Part shown: positions 50,041-60,889 of the stretch, piece after piece
Numbering within the stretch: position 1 is the stretch's first letter
Layout of the letters: each line of letters begins with the position of its first letter
Source: Allium sativum
Lineage: Eukaryota > Streptophyta > Magnoliopsida > Asparagales > Amaryllidaceae
Assembly (NCBI GenBank): GCA_030737875.1
Contig: CM060925.1
Coordinates: 483,103,514-483,167,513 of the forward strand
Length of the DNA stretch: 64,000 bases
Reading direction: 5' to 3'
Made by a program: the position numbers and the translations under genes
Notes under the pieces: model-generated
The model's database searches: none
What the model was told of the DNA's origin: nothing
The model's input: only the letters and a program-made list of their open reading frames with translations

Positions 50041-50820
50041 TCTCTTTCAATGATTCAGCAGGTTCTGGAAGGCTTCAATGCAGTCCGAGGTCCATTCAAA
50101 TTTACATTTTCCTCGTTTTACCAGATCGAAGAAAGGGGTGTATTTATTAGTAGCTCTGGAAATAAATCTACTCGGTGTTGTCGCCTTTCCTGCCAAGCTT
50201 TTTATATTTTTAATTCTTTGCGAGTCACAAATGTTTCTGTTCGTTGCAACCTGGTCAGGGTTGATTTTAGTTCCGCGTGAGCTAACTATGAGGCCATAAA
50301 ACTTCCCTGATGCAATGCCAAACAAGCATTTCAACGGATTTAGCTTCATTCCATAGTGTTGGAGGATATTGAACATCTCTGCCAAATGTGATACGTGGTC
50401 GGTCGATCGATTTCTTGGACTTCACGAGCATATCACCCACATAGACTTCCATGGACCTTCCAATCTGGTTGTGGAACATATGATTCACTTAGCATTGGTA
50501 TGTTGCCCCGACGTCCTTTAGTCCGAACTACATTTCCACATAACTGTACAGTTCAAAGTCCATGATAAAACTTGTATTTACTTGATTAAAAACATACATA
50601 GGAATCTGGTTGTAACCCGGATATGCATCCATGAAAGAAAGAAGTTCGTATCCCGCTGTTGAATCCACCAGCTGATCAATTCTTGGTAACGGGAAACTTT
50701 CTTTCTGGTTCAGTTTTGAAAAATTAATGCATGTACGCCACTTTCCATTGGCTTTCTTGACAATGACGGTGTTCGATATCTAGTCGGGATATGTAGCAAC
50801 TCTAAAGAATCCATTACCTC
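50041..50820 (-). pseudogene. Tat pol: reverse transcriptase and connection
   Basis: On the minus strand, from about 50790 down: NTVIVKKANGKWRTCINF, SFPLPRIDQLVDSTAGYELL, SFMDAYPGYNQIPM, FIMDFELYSYVEM-stop-FGLKD, NHMFHNQIGRSMEVYVGDM, then HYGMKLNPLKCLFG, SGKFYGLIVSSRG and KFEWTSDCIEAFQ. This is the expected RT order. The catalytic YVDD box reads YVGD, so one essential Asp is lost, and several stops interrupt it (for example before FGLKD). The frame is cut at 50041 by the 22.3 kb insertion and resumes as RNase H at 27745. Confidence 0.85.
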
Positions 50821-51084
50821 TCAACTTCCTCTTTCGAGGCTACCTACCTCTACGGGCCCAACATGCGCCTCTTTTGCTTCACGGAAGGATACTTCGGGTT
50901 TATGCTTAGCGAATGACTTATGATTGATGATGATATCCGACACATATCGGCGTGGGTCCAAGCGAATACATCCAGGTTCTCCCGTAGAAAGTCTGCCAAT
51001 TCCCTCCTTCAGAGGGTGTCTAAATGAGATCCGATCTTCAAACCTTCGTCGGGTCGTTGTCGTCATCAATCGGAATATCCACAT
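50821..51084 (-). pseudogene. Tat pol: RT N-terminal approach, degenerate
   Basis: The minus strand reads CIRLDPRRYVSDIIINHKSF and, further on, HVGPVEVG. Position and pattern suit the segment ahead of RT, which normally has a 'GIDP..I..H.L' motif, but it is heavily altered. Confidence 0.5.
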
Positions 51085-51138
51085 TTGCTTTATTGGGTGT
51101 CACCCTTCTTCATCCCAAATCTTCATCCTCTGTAGGAT

Positions 51139-51441
51139 CTATGTCTTCAGAAATATATTTGGGCGACTCCTTCCGCAATGCTTCCTTGCTATGTCGACGC
51201 CTCCTTTGTAGGAGGGGGAAGCATTCTTGGGATCCATGCCATCTTCGTTGCGTAGCATCTCCCATTCAGCTAAACAGCAAGCTCTTCCAGTAACTTGGTC
51301 GCCACAGATCATTTCCACTCTAACTTCGGTTAGGAACTTTAGCAGTAGACACCAAGGTGCGATGTAAACTTTGAATTCCGCTAGAGCTGGTCGGTCTAGA
51401 CCTTGATCATATAAGCTTAAATACGACAGCATTGCTTGCAA
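51139..51441 (-). pseudogene. Tat pol: region between protease and RT
   Basis: The minus strand reads LTEVRVEMICGDQVTGRACC, resembling the KFPT..GVG.V.GDQ..AR.CY segment that follows the protease in Tat elements. It is open for 100 codons but diverged. Confidence 0.55.
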
Positions 51442-53090
51442 GGCTCTAAGTAATGTTCATGCATTTTGTCACAATTGTTGTATGAAGCTGAGAGCTAATG
51501 GTTGATTCATATTTTCTTTGACCCTAGCTCTCATCTCTAGGCCGAGGCCATATGGTGGAAGGTGAGCAGTCAAGTTTTTATCATTTGGGTAAGGATCCAT
51601 AGGTCCGATCATGGCCTGCGGTGGTTCAACTGGTACTTGACTCTGGGCACTAAAGTATGTTGATTTAACCCTTATCCGGTGGAAATCAATTGTCATCAAT
51701 GCGGTAGATATCAAATGGTCATTGCAAGTGTTGGCTAAGTTCCTCAGGTAGCGAGTCGTAATGCATACGATCTTCATCATGTCATATGAGCGAAGAGTAG
51801 CTTTGTAGTGTTAGGATCCTTAGTCACTTTCTAGTATCCCGTCATTGAGAATTATCGTTGCCAAGATCATCCGAGTCATCTTCGGAATAGTGTCCGGACT
51901 GCTCCATATCAATGTCATTCGAAACTCCTTTGGTTGGACAGGTTCAAGTCATGTAAACCAGGTGGTCGCTACTCATTCAGTAACATCGTCAGTTGTATTG
52001 GTCAAGCCTATACACCATCGGAACTTTAAAAGAGGAGGCTGCCAAGAAACAATCTCTCTCGTATACTATCATAGTTAGCATGTTGAATCTACTCAATAGC
52101 TCCTCGCATTGAATAACATCAGTAAATAAGGGTCATGACTCTTGTAAGAATCCCAGTCGATGTCATTTTACTGTGATATTCTCAAACTATCCGTCTAATC
52201 TTGATTGACAAGCTTTGACGACTGCTGTTGGCTAAATATATGTCGAGCCGAAGGTGTGCCATCAGCGTGTTTGGGCGCAGCGCCGGTGGGGGTGCAGGGC
52301 TCCACGGTCCCAGTGGCGATCCAGTTAGGTCGAACGAGCGGGCATCACCCAATTTATTCGATTTCGGAAGAGCGAGCCTTCTTTGAAACGATCAGAAAAT
52401 TGTATTTTTTTCTCAAAAATGGTTGTATCAGGTCAGATTGGATTTTTCCTTTGAGTGGCGGTTCGAAAGTGTCTTCGGGTCGCGGGTCGAGTCTGTCATT
52501 AGAACTGCGGGTCAGGCCTCGAGTACAGGCGGGTCAAATAAGTCGTTTTTCGATCTAAAACAAAACTGCTAGAACATCTTGTAACTATGCTCGAGTGGGT
52601 CGGATGGGTGTTTCCCTGACCCAATCCGATGCTTGTTTTTTTACTCGGTCTTTGCACGAGTACGATTCTGGTTCGACCCGGCTACCTCGAACCGATTAAT
52701 TTTCTTTGGAAGTGACGGTGTAGAGCTGCTTTAACTCGATCCGACCCGGAGGCATATTTGAACTGATCTGGGAGCATATTTGACCCTGTGTAGGATCCAA
52801 ACCAAAAATCAGAGTGACACGTATGTAGTGTCCATTCGAGCTTCTGATTGATCCAACCCGAACATCAGAGCTGCAGAAATCGTTGGATACCCATTCGATC
52901 CGAACCGGCAGCTTTCCTAGACTTCATTTTTGGACTTTGGCGATTGTTGCTTAATGGGGTGTGGAGGTGGCTTCATGTCTGGTGATCTCCGCGATTCATT
53001 CGTCAATATGAAATTCACAGGATTTCCTCATCGGACTTGGCGATCCAATAAGTAGACTGGAAAATCCTTAAACGTCGAGAATCTTCATTT
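51442..53090 (-). other. Tat gag/protease region, not recognisable
   Basis: By position this should hold gag and protease. I could not find a gag motif, a zinc knuckle or the protease Asp-Ser/Thr-Gly on the minus strand. ORFs on both strands (51469-51780 minus, 52205-52558 plus) lack domains. It is rich in GGTCGGGT/ATCCGACCC words, like the LTR. Confidence 0.4.
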
Positions 53091-53109
53091 CTCAGTGAAA
53101 GCACCAAAA
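53091..53109 (-). other. Likely primer-binding site of the Tat element
   Basis: Directly after the 5' LTR end (minus strand ...GGTCTAACA) comes TTTTGGTGCTTTCACTGAG. A TTGGTGCTTTCA start is, from memory, common in Tat-like elements. The tRNA was not identified. Confidence 0.5.
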
Positions 53110-53934
53110 TGTTAGACCAAAAAGGGCATTAACACCCAATTGACTAGATTTCGTAGAGAATAATGAATAATTAAGAATCATAGACTAGAAAACAAGAAAA
53201 AACAATTAACATAGGAGATTTATAGTGGTTTAACGGACCTACATCCACTTCATAGTTTCTCAATTCATTCAGAAGTTACAATTACAATGAATATAAACGC
53301 TCAATCACTCGAATACAATGAATAATTCTCTCTGAATTCATTAATTTTATTGAAGAAGATGGTGATTATCTGTTGTGGAGCACTGGCCATGACAGACATG
53401 AATAAATGAAGTGCCAAAAGTCCTCTGGAAAAGCTGCGAAGTCATGTATTTATAGTTGGTTGAGCCGCTAAGGGCTCCGGGTCGGATATGACATGGCAGG
53501 CACCGAGGGGATTGCGGAGCAGATCGTGGAGTGAATGGAGAAAGGGTCTTCGGGTCGTGTGTGTGCAAGGTGGAACTCGATCTAGGATTGTAGTAGTAAA
53601 ACATGCCTTCAGAATAGCTCCACGTTGAAGAGCAGAAAGTGTCTCAGGCGGGTAGGGTAGGGGGCGATCCGACCCAATGCGAAGCTTGGAGGCCAAGCAC
53701 ATTTGGAGCATGCACTTGTTGTGGGGTCGGGTATGGTTCGACCTGAACCACTTGATCCGACTCGGTAGGTGTGTGTGGTATATTTGCCTTCATTTGACCC
53801 GATCCAAGAGCCGGGATCTGATCCGAGGGGTTAGACCCGATCTGATGTTGTTTGCATGTTTCAACTTTCCGTCACTCCATCCAAGTGATCATCAATCCAT
53901 GTAAGTTTATATTCATGTCCCTGACTTTGGCTAG
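53110..53934 (-). repeat. 5' LTR of the Tat element
   Basis: Partner of 17069-17880. It starts (plus strand) TGTTAGACCAAAAAG, and similarity ends at CTTTGGCTAG. The outer edge may be off by about 10 bases. ORFs at 53347-53904 are not supported. Confidence 0.8.
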
Positions 53935-54213
53935 TCTTAATTTGAAGGTTCAACTTCATGCGTAAGTCATTTGCATATCAACTTGCATTTTCAAATCATG
54001 CTTTTTCCCCCTTTTATATTCTTACAAATGACTCGTTTCTTATTATTTGCCATTTGGATTTCCAATCTGGTGCTTCGAAAAGCTGGACTGTAATAGTACC
54101 TAGTCTATTACCCTAAACCTTGGTGTCGAGGGCGATCGAAACGACTGTTTAATAAGACCTCAAATCCTAAATTTTCGCCGTCAATCCTAATAAAAGTTCC
54201 CTAAGAAGAATCC
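53935..54213 (+). promoter_or_regulatory. Short promoter and leader of the linker-histone-like gene
   Basis: Only about 280 bp separate the Tat LTR from the start codon. A telomere-like motif ACCCTAAAC (54110-54118), similar to the telo-box found in many plant growth-related and histone genes, lies about 100 bp before the ATG. No obvious TATA box at a fitting distance was seen. Confidence 0.4.
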
Positions 54214-56072
54214 ATGGCAGTTAGAATCCCAGCGCCGCCGCCTCATCGGAGGCCCACCCCCGATCATCCACCATATGCCGAGGTACAGTTTGTTTTCCCC
54301 GTACTTCCGCCTCTTTATTTTAATTCTAGATTCCATTTTTCTGCAATTCATTTTTTATTTAATTGTAGATGGTTCAGCGTGCATTGAAAACCCTAGCTGA
54401 ACCCCATGGATCTACTGAATCCTCGATATCCACTTTCATACAAGAAAACTACACTTCTTTGCCTTGGGGCCACTCAAAGCTGCTGCCTTACTATCTTAAC
54501 AAACTTCTAGCTACTGGAGAAATTCTAAGATCGAAATCTGATCCTAATTGTTACGTTTTGCCTGGGCATTTAAGGGGCCGAGGGAGGCCCAGAAAGTACA
54601 GCAGTAATTCGAGTGGAGAAATGATTGTTTCTGAGAATGCAGCCAAAAAGCGAAAGGGTACAGTTTTGAAGTTTAAGAGAAAGTGCCCTGAAGGTGATGC
54701 CAATGCTAATGATAGTGGCTGGATGTTGTCGAACAATAAAACACATGAGCAAGAAGATGAAGCTTTGCATGGCACTGTGCCTGTGTGTACTGAGCAGAAT
54801 AATATGCTGTTGGCACTTCCCGCAATCAAATCTTGCAATACGAAGATGATTGAAAACGGATGCAGTGACAAGGTTGTAGAATTGCAAAAGAAACATGTGC
54901 AGGGGATGGAAGTTGATATGCAAAATGAAAATTTGTTAGCTTTAGATGGAAAAGATTTTGGTGGTACGAAAGTAGATGTGAATGGTGAGGACATGACATT
55001 GCAAGAAAAAGATCACAGTCCTATGAAGATTGATGATAATCACAAGAGGATCTCGGTGTTGCAAGATAAGAACTGTATCTTAAATGTTAATGCAGAAAAG
55101 GGTAATGAGAAAGATAAAGATGTCGGTCATATGAAGATCGATGGAATTGGTGAGAAGATGCTAGCATTGGAAGAGAAAGACTGCAGCACTGCAAAAATTG
55201 ATGGGAATGATAAAGTCTTGGTTTTGCAGGATAAAAAACGCAGCTTAAGTGCTAATGCAGACAATGGTAATGATATGTTGGCATTGCAAGAGAAAGGCAT
55301 CATGGGAGTAGAGTTTTATAAGCAAAGTGATAATTCATTAGCTTTAAAAGAAAACATTTTTGGTGGCGAGAGGACGTTGGTATCGGAAGATAAAGACATG
55401 AAAGGCATAGAGTTCAATATGCAAAATGAAAATTTATTACCTTTGGGAGAAAAAGATTCTGGTAATATGAAGATAGACGCGAATGGTGAGGTGATGTTGG
55501 CATTGCAAGAGAAAGATACGAAGAGGGGAGAGTTTAACATGCAAAATGACAATGCGATATCCTTGAAAGAAAAAGACTTCGGTGACCTTGAGACTAATGT
55601 GAATAGCGAGGAGATGCTGATATTGCAAGAGAAAGATGCGAAGGGGGTAGAATTTGACAGACAAAATGAATTTTTGTTTCCTTTGCATGAAAGAAGTTCT
55701 GGTGATATGAAAATAGACGAGAATGATGAAGTGGCGATGTTGGCATCAAACGAGAAAAAATGTTGCGCTGCAAAGGTTGATGAGAACAAGGAGAGGATTT
55801 CAGTGTTGCAAGATAATGAACGTAGCTCAAGTGTTATAGTAGACAATGGTAACGAGAGCTCATTGCATGAAGGAGACCTGAATGCTTGTAAAAATGAAGA
55901 TGAAGGAGCTTTATCGAGATCGTTAGAAAACGTTGAAGAGCTGCCACATGCCGTTCCTAGTGTTGAGATGGATACGCCAAGCAAGAAATCCGGAATGAGT
56001 CCGGAGGTAAATACACCAAGCAAGAAATCAAAGCCAAAGAAATTTAAGAAGAAGCTGTGGTTTGAAAGTTGA
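54214..56072 (+). CDS. Linker-histone (H15) domain protein with AT-hook and long internal repeats, two exons
   Basis: Probably a nuclear DNA-binding chromatin protein. Exon 1 is 54214-54282 (ATG in good context, tccATGGCa), the intron is 54283-54368 (86 bp, GTACAG...TTGTAG) and exon 2 is 54369-56072 with a TGA stop, giving 590 residues. The splice joins DHPPYAE to MVQRALKTL, rebuilding the HPPY..M opening of the H1/H5 globular domain (residues about 17-88, ending NCYVLP). An AT-hook RGRPRK follows at about 94-99, then a basic patch (AAKKRKGTVLKFKRK). From about 190 to 530 there are roughly eight degenerate repeats of about 38 residues built on LALQEKD, FNMQNENLL and MKID.NGE; they are acidic and probably disordered. 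The tail has two TPSKK motifs (possible cyclin-kinase S/T-P-x-K sites) and ends KPKKFKKKLWFES. It is much longer than a canonical plant H1 (about 200-300 residues) and closer in layout to plant HMG-I/Y-like H15/AT-hook proteins. Domain call firm; exact function unknown. Confidence 0.88.
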
Positions 56073-57079
56073 TGGTTGTTTCTTTGTGGCAACTCTTTGG
56101 TTGGTGTTTTGGCGATGTTGGTAAGTCGTCGGTAAGTTGTCAAGTCCTTTTTTTGTCTGGATTATAGTTAATGCTACTTAAATTTAGTACCTCAGTATAA
56201 AAAAAAAAAAAAAAGCTTATAAACTCCAATGTTCAGCTGGAATGTTACTTAAATTATATTTCATCCATGAGAATTTGATCTAGTTTTAGAGTTCTAATCT
56301 TTTGCTTATATCTTTGTTACCTCTAAATTGAATTTCACCTATAAACTGTTTGGTGTGCAATTAACCAAATACCCATTTACACTGGGCTTCTGTTTTACAA
56401 ATGAGATAAATGATGCCATTTGTAATTTAAACTATGGTTGCCCATTAGTCATGTCAGTTTGGAGATGCAGTGTGATTGTTGTGACAAACAAATTACACTA
56501 CACAGTACAGATGCTAATCAGATGAACTGGTTTTGACACAGTTTGTTTAAATATCCATTGATCGTGAATAAACAAGTTTTTACCAGTGTATGTGTTCAAT
56601 TAATTGAAAGTACTCGCTATTAGATTAGGAATAATGGGGAGTGAACTAGACTGTGAGGTGATCTATAGAGTAAAGGCCATTCGATCCTAATTCTCCTTAA
56701 TATCAGGGGGTTTACTATTATATATCGCTATTATATAGAATTGTTATTTTCTGGACTGATCCAAAGTTTAGTTAGTAATTTATGATAGACATTTGAGAAC
56801 GATTCAACTGTTGAAGGTTAAATGAAGGTTTGGGGTTGGATTTAGATGCTCTTGATTAGAATTAAGCTACATTTAGGTGTTTTGATCTGAATTCAAAACT
56901 TTTCATTTTATTTTTTGAAGTTTCTGTGCTTTCATAGATGAAGTGTAAGTGATTTTGAGCATTTACTGTGTGATGAAGCATCGGAAGTTTGAAGTTAAAT
57001 ATGCCAATCAATAGTGAAACTCTACAATATTAGTTGTTGTTATAAAGATATTTCTTGAACTACGAAAGGACGTATGATT
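56073..57079. other. 3' flank of the gene, no further gene seen
   Basis: Includes a run of A at about 56198-56213 and AT-rich sequence that presumably holds the polyadenylation site. The 65-codon ORF at 56328-56525 has no domain. Confidence 0.5.
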
Positions 57080-57087
57080 AGGACTTT

Positions 57088-57428
57088 GGCAAATTATATT
57101 TCAACTCAAAAGTCCATTAAAATCGAGTGAACCCATCATTTTGCTGAGTAATCCCCCCTTTTATTTAAAAAAAATCCAATAATACCCTTCATCGTAATGC
57201 CTCTACGTGGTTTTATAGTGAACCTCGTAGGGTCACTGCGTGGTAAGTGATGATACCATGTAGAGCCTCTACGTGGTATTATTAGTTACCACACAGTTCT
57301 CCTACGAGGTTCGCTACAAAACTACGTAGAGACAAAAAAATAACTGAAAATGAGCAGTTTCGTCCTTGATTTTTTTTATAAAACTGGAGGTTTACTCAGC
57401 AAATTGCTCGGTTGAAATAGAATTTGCA
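57088..57428. mobile_element. MITE of 341 bp with 8-bp TSD AGGACTTT
   Basis: The left end GGCAAATTATATTTCAAC is complemented by the right end GTTGAAATAGAATTTGCA. AGGACTTT stands on both sides (57080-57087, 57429-57436). A second inner inverted pair is CTCTACGTGGTTTTATAG and CTACAAAACTACGTAGAG. The 8-bp duplication suggests a hAT or Mutator-like origin; termini of this kind occur in Mutator-like elements. Confidence 0.8.
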
Positions 57429-57778
57429 AGGACTTTAGATAGATAGTCTGGAAATGCAATGTGATTGTTGTTACAAACAAATTATGATACACAGTATAAA
57501 ATGGCGGTGTACGTGTTCAATTAATTGAAAGCACTCACTGTTACATAATTTAGATAGCTCTTTTAATAAGCATCGGTTAAGAAGAAAAACACCTGAAAAT
57601 AAATTAATATTCCTACAGGGCCATAGCTTTCATATAATTTAATCTATTATTTAATAGTAAAACAGAACCTTTTAAAGTTTTTTCTTAGTTTTATGAGTTT
57701 TCTCTGTTCTCCTAAATTCTCTTTGGATATTTTATTTTTAATTTAGTTTATCATTTTACACTTATTTACTATTTCTCT

Positions 57779-58407
57779 TAGAGGTGGACACGGGTCTTGG
57801 TGCAGTTTAGAGCAAAAACCGTTTTCGCACCGCATCAAACGGCTAGTAAAAAACACAAACCATTATATTGACCGTTTAAATGGTTCGGCTTTGGTTCGGT
57901 CCGATTTAAACCCGTATTAAATATGAAATAAAAGAATCACTTCATCAAAAGTCAATTTTCGTAGGCAACCATTTCAAGCTTTTACATTAAAGTTTAAAAC
58001 TTACAATGAAATACTGAAATGAAAAATTAGTTCTTAATTATATAATCATTAAGTAAAATGACTGGAATGAGATTACAATCAATATTTATTCAACAAATAA
58101 GATAAAAAACATTATAGTAAAACTGAAACTTCTTCCTTGATGACAACGAGTATATATCATTTGAATTTGAATCTAAAAAATATAGGAGTTTTATATTTTT
58201 ATCATACGATTACTAACGTAAATTATCGGTTCGGTTCGGTTTAATACGGTCCGCCAATCGTTCAAACTGCAACCAAACCGTATGGATGTGGGTAGGTCCG
58301 GTTTAACATATAGTCTCAACCGGAAAATTCAGTGCGGGTTTCCGCACCGTTGTTGTGGTTCGGTGCTGGCGGTTTCCGTATAGCGGTGCGGTTTATGCCC
58401 ACCCATA
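57779..58407. mobile_element. Non-autonomous hAT-like element, 629 bp
   Basis: Starts TAGAGGTGGACACGG and ends GCCCACCCATA, a slightly decayed form of the TAG(G)GGTGGGCACGG ... CCACCCCTA termini of plant hAT elements. The flanks ATTTCTCT (57771-57778) and GTTTCTCT (58408-58415) agree at 7 of 8 positions. The subterminal parts are full of GGTTCGG/ACCGAACC-type words. No transposase. Confidence 0.78.
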
Positions 58408-58415
58408 GTTTCTCT

Positions 58416-59572
58416 TACGTTGTTTTACCTTTTCTATCATTTTACATTTTGAAATAAACATTTCAAATTTACTCGGTTATTTATTAATAGCTAGCTCCTT
58501 ATATTTTATATTTTAGTCCACATATTTAAATTAATTACAAAACCCAAAATATAAGTAATTTAAATTAGTTTAATTAACTAATGTTTACTTTAAATACTAA
58601 AAATGACTGTGTTTTGGCTTCAAATATCTACACTTCAAATTTTTTGTAATCATTTAAGTCTCTCTCAGTTCTTTTTAAATATTTTACATTCAGTTTAAAT
58701 TTTACAGTTAATTACATAATATTAGAACTATTTAAATAATTGCAGCAAATTATTATTCATTGATTCCCTATTCCCTAATAAATCACATTCAGATTAACCA
58801 TATTTATATTAACAAAAAAAAAAATTCAAATATATAAACACGTCAAATGCCTACATTTCAAAATTTATTTAGTTATTTACAAAACACTGCACAATAACAC
58901 TTAACATTGTACATTTCAGTCAATATATTAGAATTTGTTATGTGATTTTGAATTTGACAAATGAATTCAATCAATAAATTGTTGTTAATTCATCTAATTA
59001 ACGCTAAGAGTGATGTTTTAAATGTACATCATGTACAATAAAAATGCCAAAATCAGTTTCTTTCAAATATAAGGTTAAATAAGTCACACAATTTAAATAA
59101 TATATATAAACGTTAATTAAAAAAATTAATATGCTATACACTTATCACAATAAATTTATCGTAAATTGAGCAAAACAATTTTCGTTTTAAATACATGCAT
59201 TTTAACATTTCTACAATCATTTGCTGAAACTTCTCAATTCTTTTGTGATATTTTATATTTCAATTCATATGTTTAAACTACTCATAAAATCTTAAATTTT
59301 AATTATTTAAATAATATAATAGCTCTTAAAAATATACGCCAATTTTATTATGTATATTCATATTAAAATTGTATATTTTTCATGCAACTATAAAGATGTA
59401 TAAATTACATAACATGAACCATGTATATCAACAGCAACGACAAAGTTAACTTGTAAATTAGTTATGATTTATTTATATCAAAAATTTACTGTACATTATA
59501 TCATAGAATTATTTTTGAACAACAATAACTCTACAACAATTCATACATTTTTTTACAATGGAAATTAGACTG
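58416..59572. other. AT-rich intergenic, nothing recognised
   Basis: No coding or repeat structure was recognised. Confidence 0.5.
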
Positions 59573-59762
59573 AAGGACAAACTTAACATGCAAATTTTTT
59601 GGTGAAAAGTATGGAAAATTTGGAATTTAGGGAGGACACATTTTAGCGTAAAAGGAGAAATGATAATGGGACCCCTGAATTTCACTTTTGCACTAAAATG
59701 TGTCCTCTCTAATTTTCAAACTTTCCATATTTTTCACCAAAATTTTGCTAAGTTTGTCCTTT
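59573..59762. mobile_element. Foldback MITE of about 190 bp
   Basis: The left half from AAGGACAAACTTA through GGTGAAAAGTATGG to GAGGACACATTTTAG is the inverse complement of the right half (CTAAAATGTGTCCTC ... CCATATTTTTCACC ... TAAGTTTGTCCTT) over about 80 bases, around a short centre near 59660-59690. No clear target duplication. The ORF at 59700-59891 overlaps it by chance. Confidence 0.78.
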
Positions 59763-60005
59763 AAAATAAATCCTCTACAATCTGCAAATTTCTTTCCAAT
59801 TTTTTCTGCTATGCTACGTTGTCAAACCAACTTTGTAATTTTACATGTGTTTTTTGAAATTTGGTTCACTTTATTAAAAAAACTAATATAGTCAGTATAA
59901 GAGTAAAGACAAATAATATACATATACGAAGACATTAATAAATAAAATGTAACCCGCGATCATTTCCAATTTCCCACTTATCTCTCTGTTCTTCATCTTA
60001 TTACT

Positions 60006-60218
60006 TCAGCCCGTATCTATTAAATCTATTCCCCCTCTGGCCAAAAATCTGGTGTTTTCTGTTGTCCTTTTTGTCTTGCTACCGTTATTCACTACCAAGT
60101 AGTGAATCTCCATCTCTATTTTCCTCAAAATCACAGAAGCTTCTACATATTTATAGGGGAAAAAACGATTGTTGCGTTCATTCCAAATATGGTACACAGT
60201 CGCGGTGATAGGCTGCAC
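60006..60218 (-). pseudogene. LINE ORF2 C-terminal fragment (zinc-binding RT tail)
   Basis: The minus strand reads ITATVYHIWNERNNRFFPYK, then ASVILRKIEMEIHYLV. This resembles the C-terminal zf-RVT segment of plant L1-type ORF2 (ATVY.IW.ERN.R.F ... I...I...). It is only 70 codons, with nothing of the RT core upstream, where a microsatellite begins. It is unrelated in position to the ORF1 relic at 5.6-8 kb. Confidence 0.6.
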
Positions 60219-60263
60219 GCACGTGTGTGTGTGTGTGTGTGTCTATATATATATATATAATAT

Positions 60264-60295
<32 letters not shown>

Positions 60296-60320
60296 CACAT
60301 ACATACATATATATATATCA
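60216..60320. repeat. (GT)n(AT)n compound microsatellite
   Basis: GTGTGT... passes into TATATA... with a few interruptions and a trailing ACATACATAC. Confidence 0.95.
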
Positions 60321-60394
60321 ATTTTACATTTATCTTATTTAAACAAATTTGCTAATTTATCGAATAAATTACTAACATACATCAATTTTTCAAC

Positions 60395-60397
60395 ATG

Positions 60398-60454
<57 letters not shown>

Positions 60455-60455
60455 A
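60395..60455. repeat. Second (GT)n(AT)n microsatellite
   Basis: TGTGTGTGTCTATATAT... repeats the layout of the array 180 bp earlier, suggesting a local duplication. Confidence 0.95.
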
Positions 60456-60645
60456 AAAATAATTAAAAATATTTTCAAATACACACGCGTACATAATGTT
60501 TGTGTAAGCTATGGATTATAAATTACACCCAAACAACAATAATAATTTTAATTAATACTTTATATGTTTCACATCAAAATTTATCATATATTGTATAACA
60601 AAGTTCTCATTTTAACGTTAAAATAATAAGTATTACTTTTAACAA

Positions 60646-60682
60646 TATTGCCGTGTGCAATGCACGGGTTTCACATTAGTAT
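60646..60682 (+). mobile_element. Possible Helitron-like 3' end
   Basis: CCGTGTGCAATGCACGG can form a short hairpin, followed 13 bases later by TTAGT before an A/T-rich site. Helitrons end in a hairpin and CTRR (often CTAGT); here the C is T. No 5' end was identified, so this is tentative. Confidence 0.25.
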
Positions 60683-60889
60683 TTAATGAATTTCTAAAAA
60701 AAAGGAAGAAAAAAAAAACGAGTGAAGCTTGTATGTCCAAAACAGAAGTCCTATTTAGGTATTCACAACTCAATAATGGATCAGTCTCATGCTATTATAT
60801 CAGCACAATACGTGTAATCTATTCTATTATATGTAAACTTTAATATTTTATCATTGCTATTATGTTAGCACAATATGTATAATCTATTT

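Larger units (their letters stand above)
17069..53934 (-). mobile_element. Tat-lineage Ty3/gypsy retrotransposon, decayed and twice interrupted
   Basis: Two LTRs of about 0.8 kb in the same orientation (17069-17880 and 53110-53934) bracket minus-strand pol remnants in the normal order: protease-side region, RT, RNase H, then the second plant RNase H that marks the Tat lineage. Removing the CACTA element (20699-24603) and the 22.3 kb complex (27746-50040) leaves about 10.7 kb; without removing the CACTA it is about 14.6 kb. The left flank TCTAA (17064-17068) and right flank TCTTA (53935-53939) agree in 4 of 5 positions, so the target duplication is only tentative. Stops and frameshifts are frequent throughout, so the element is old and dead. 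Confidence 0.8.

Noticed and set aside
55316..56143. Long antisense ORF (275 codons) and other minus-strand ORFs opposite the linker-histone-like gene
   Set aside because: They mirror the internal repeats of the sense gene, whose codon use leaves the opposite strand open. No domain, and the sense frame has a splice-supported H15 domain.
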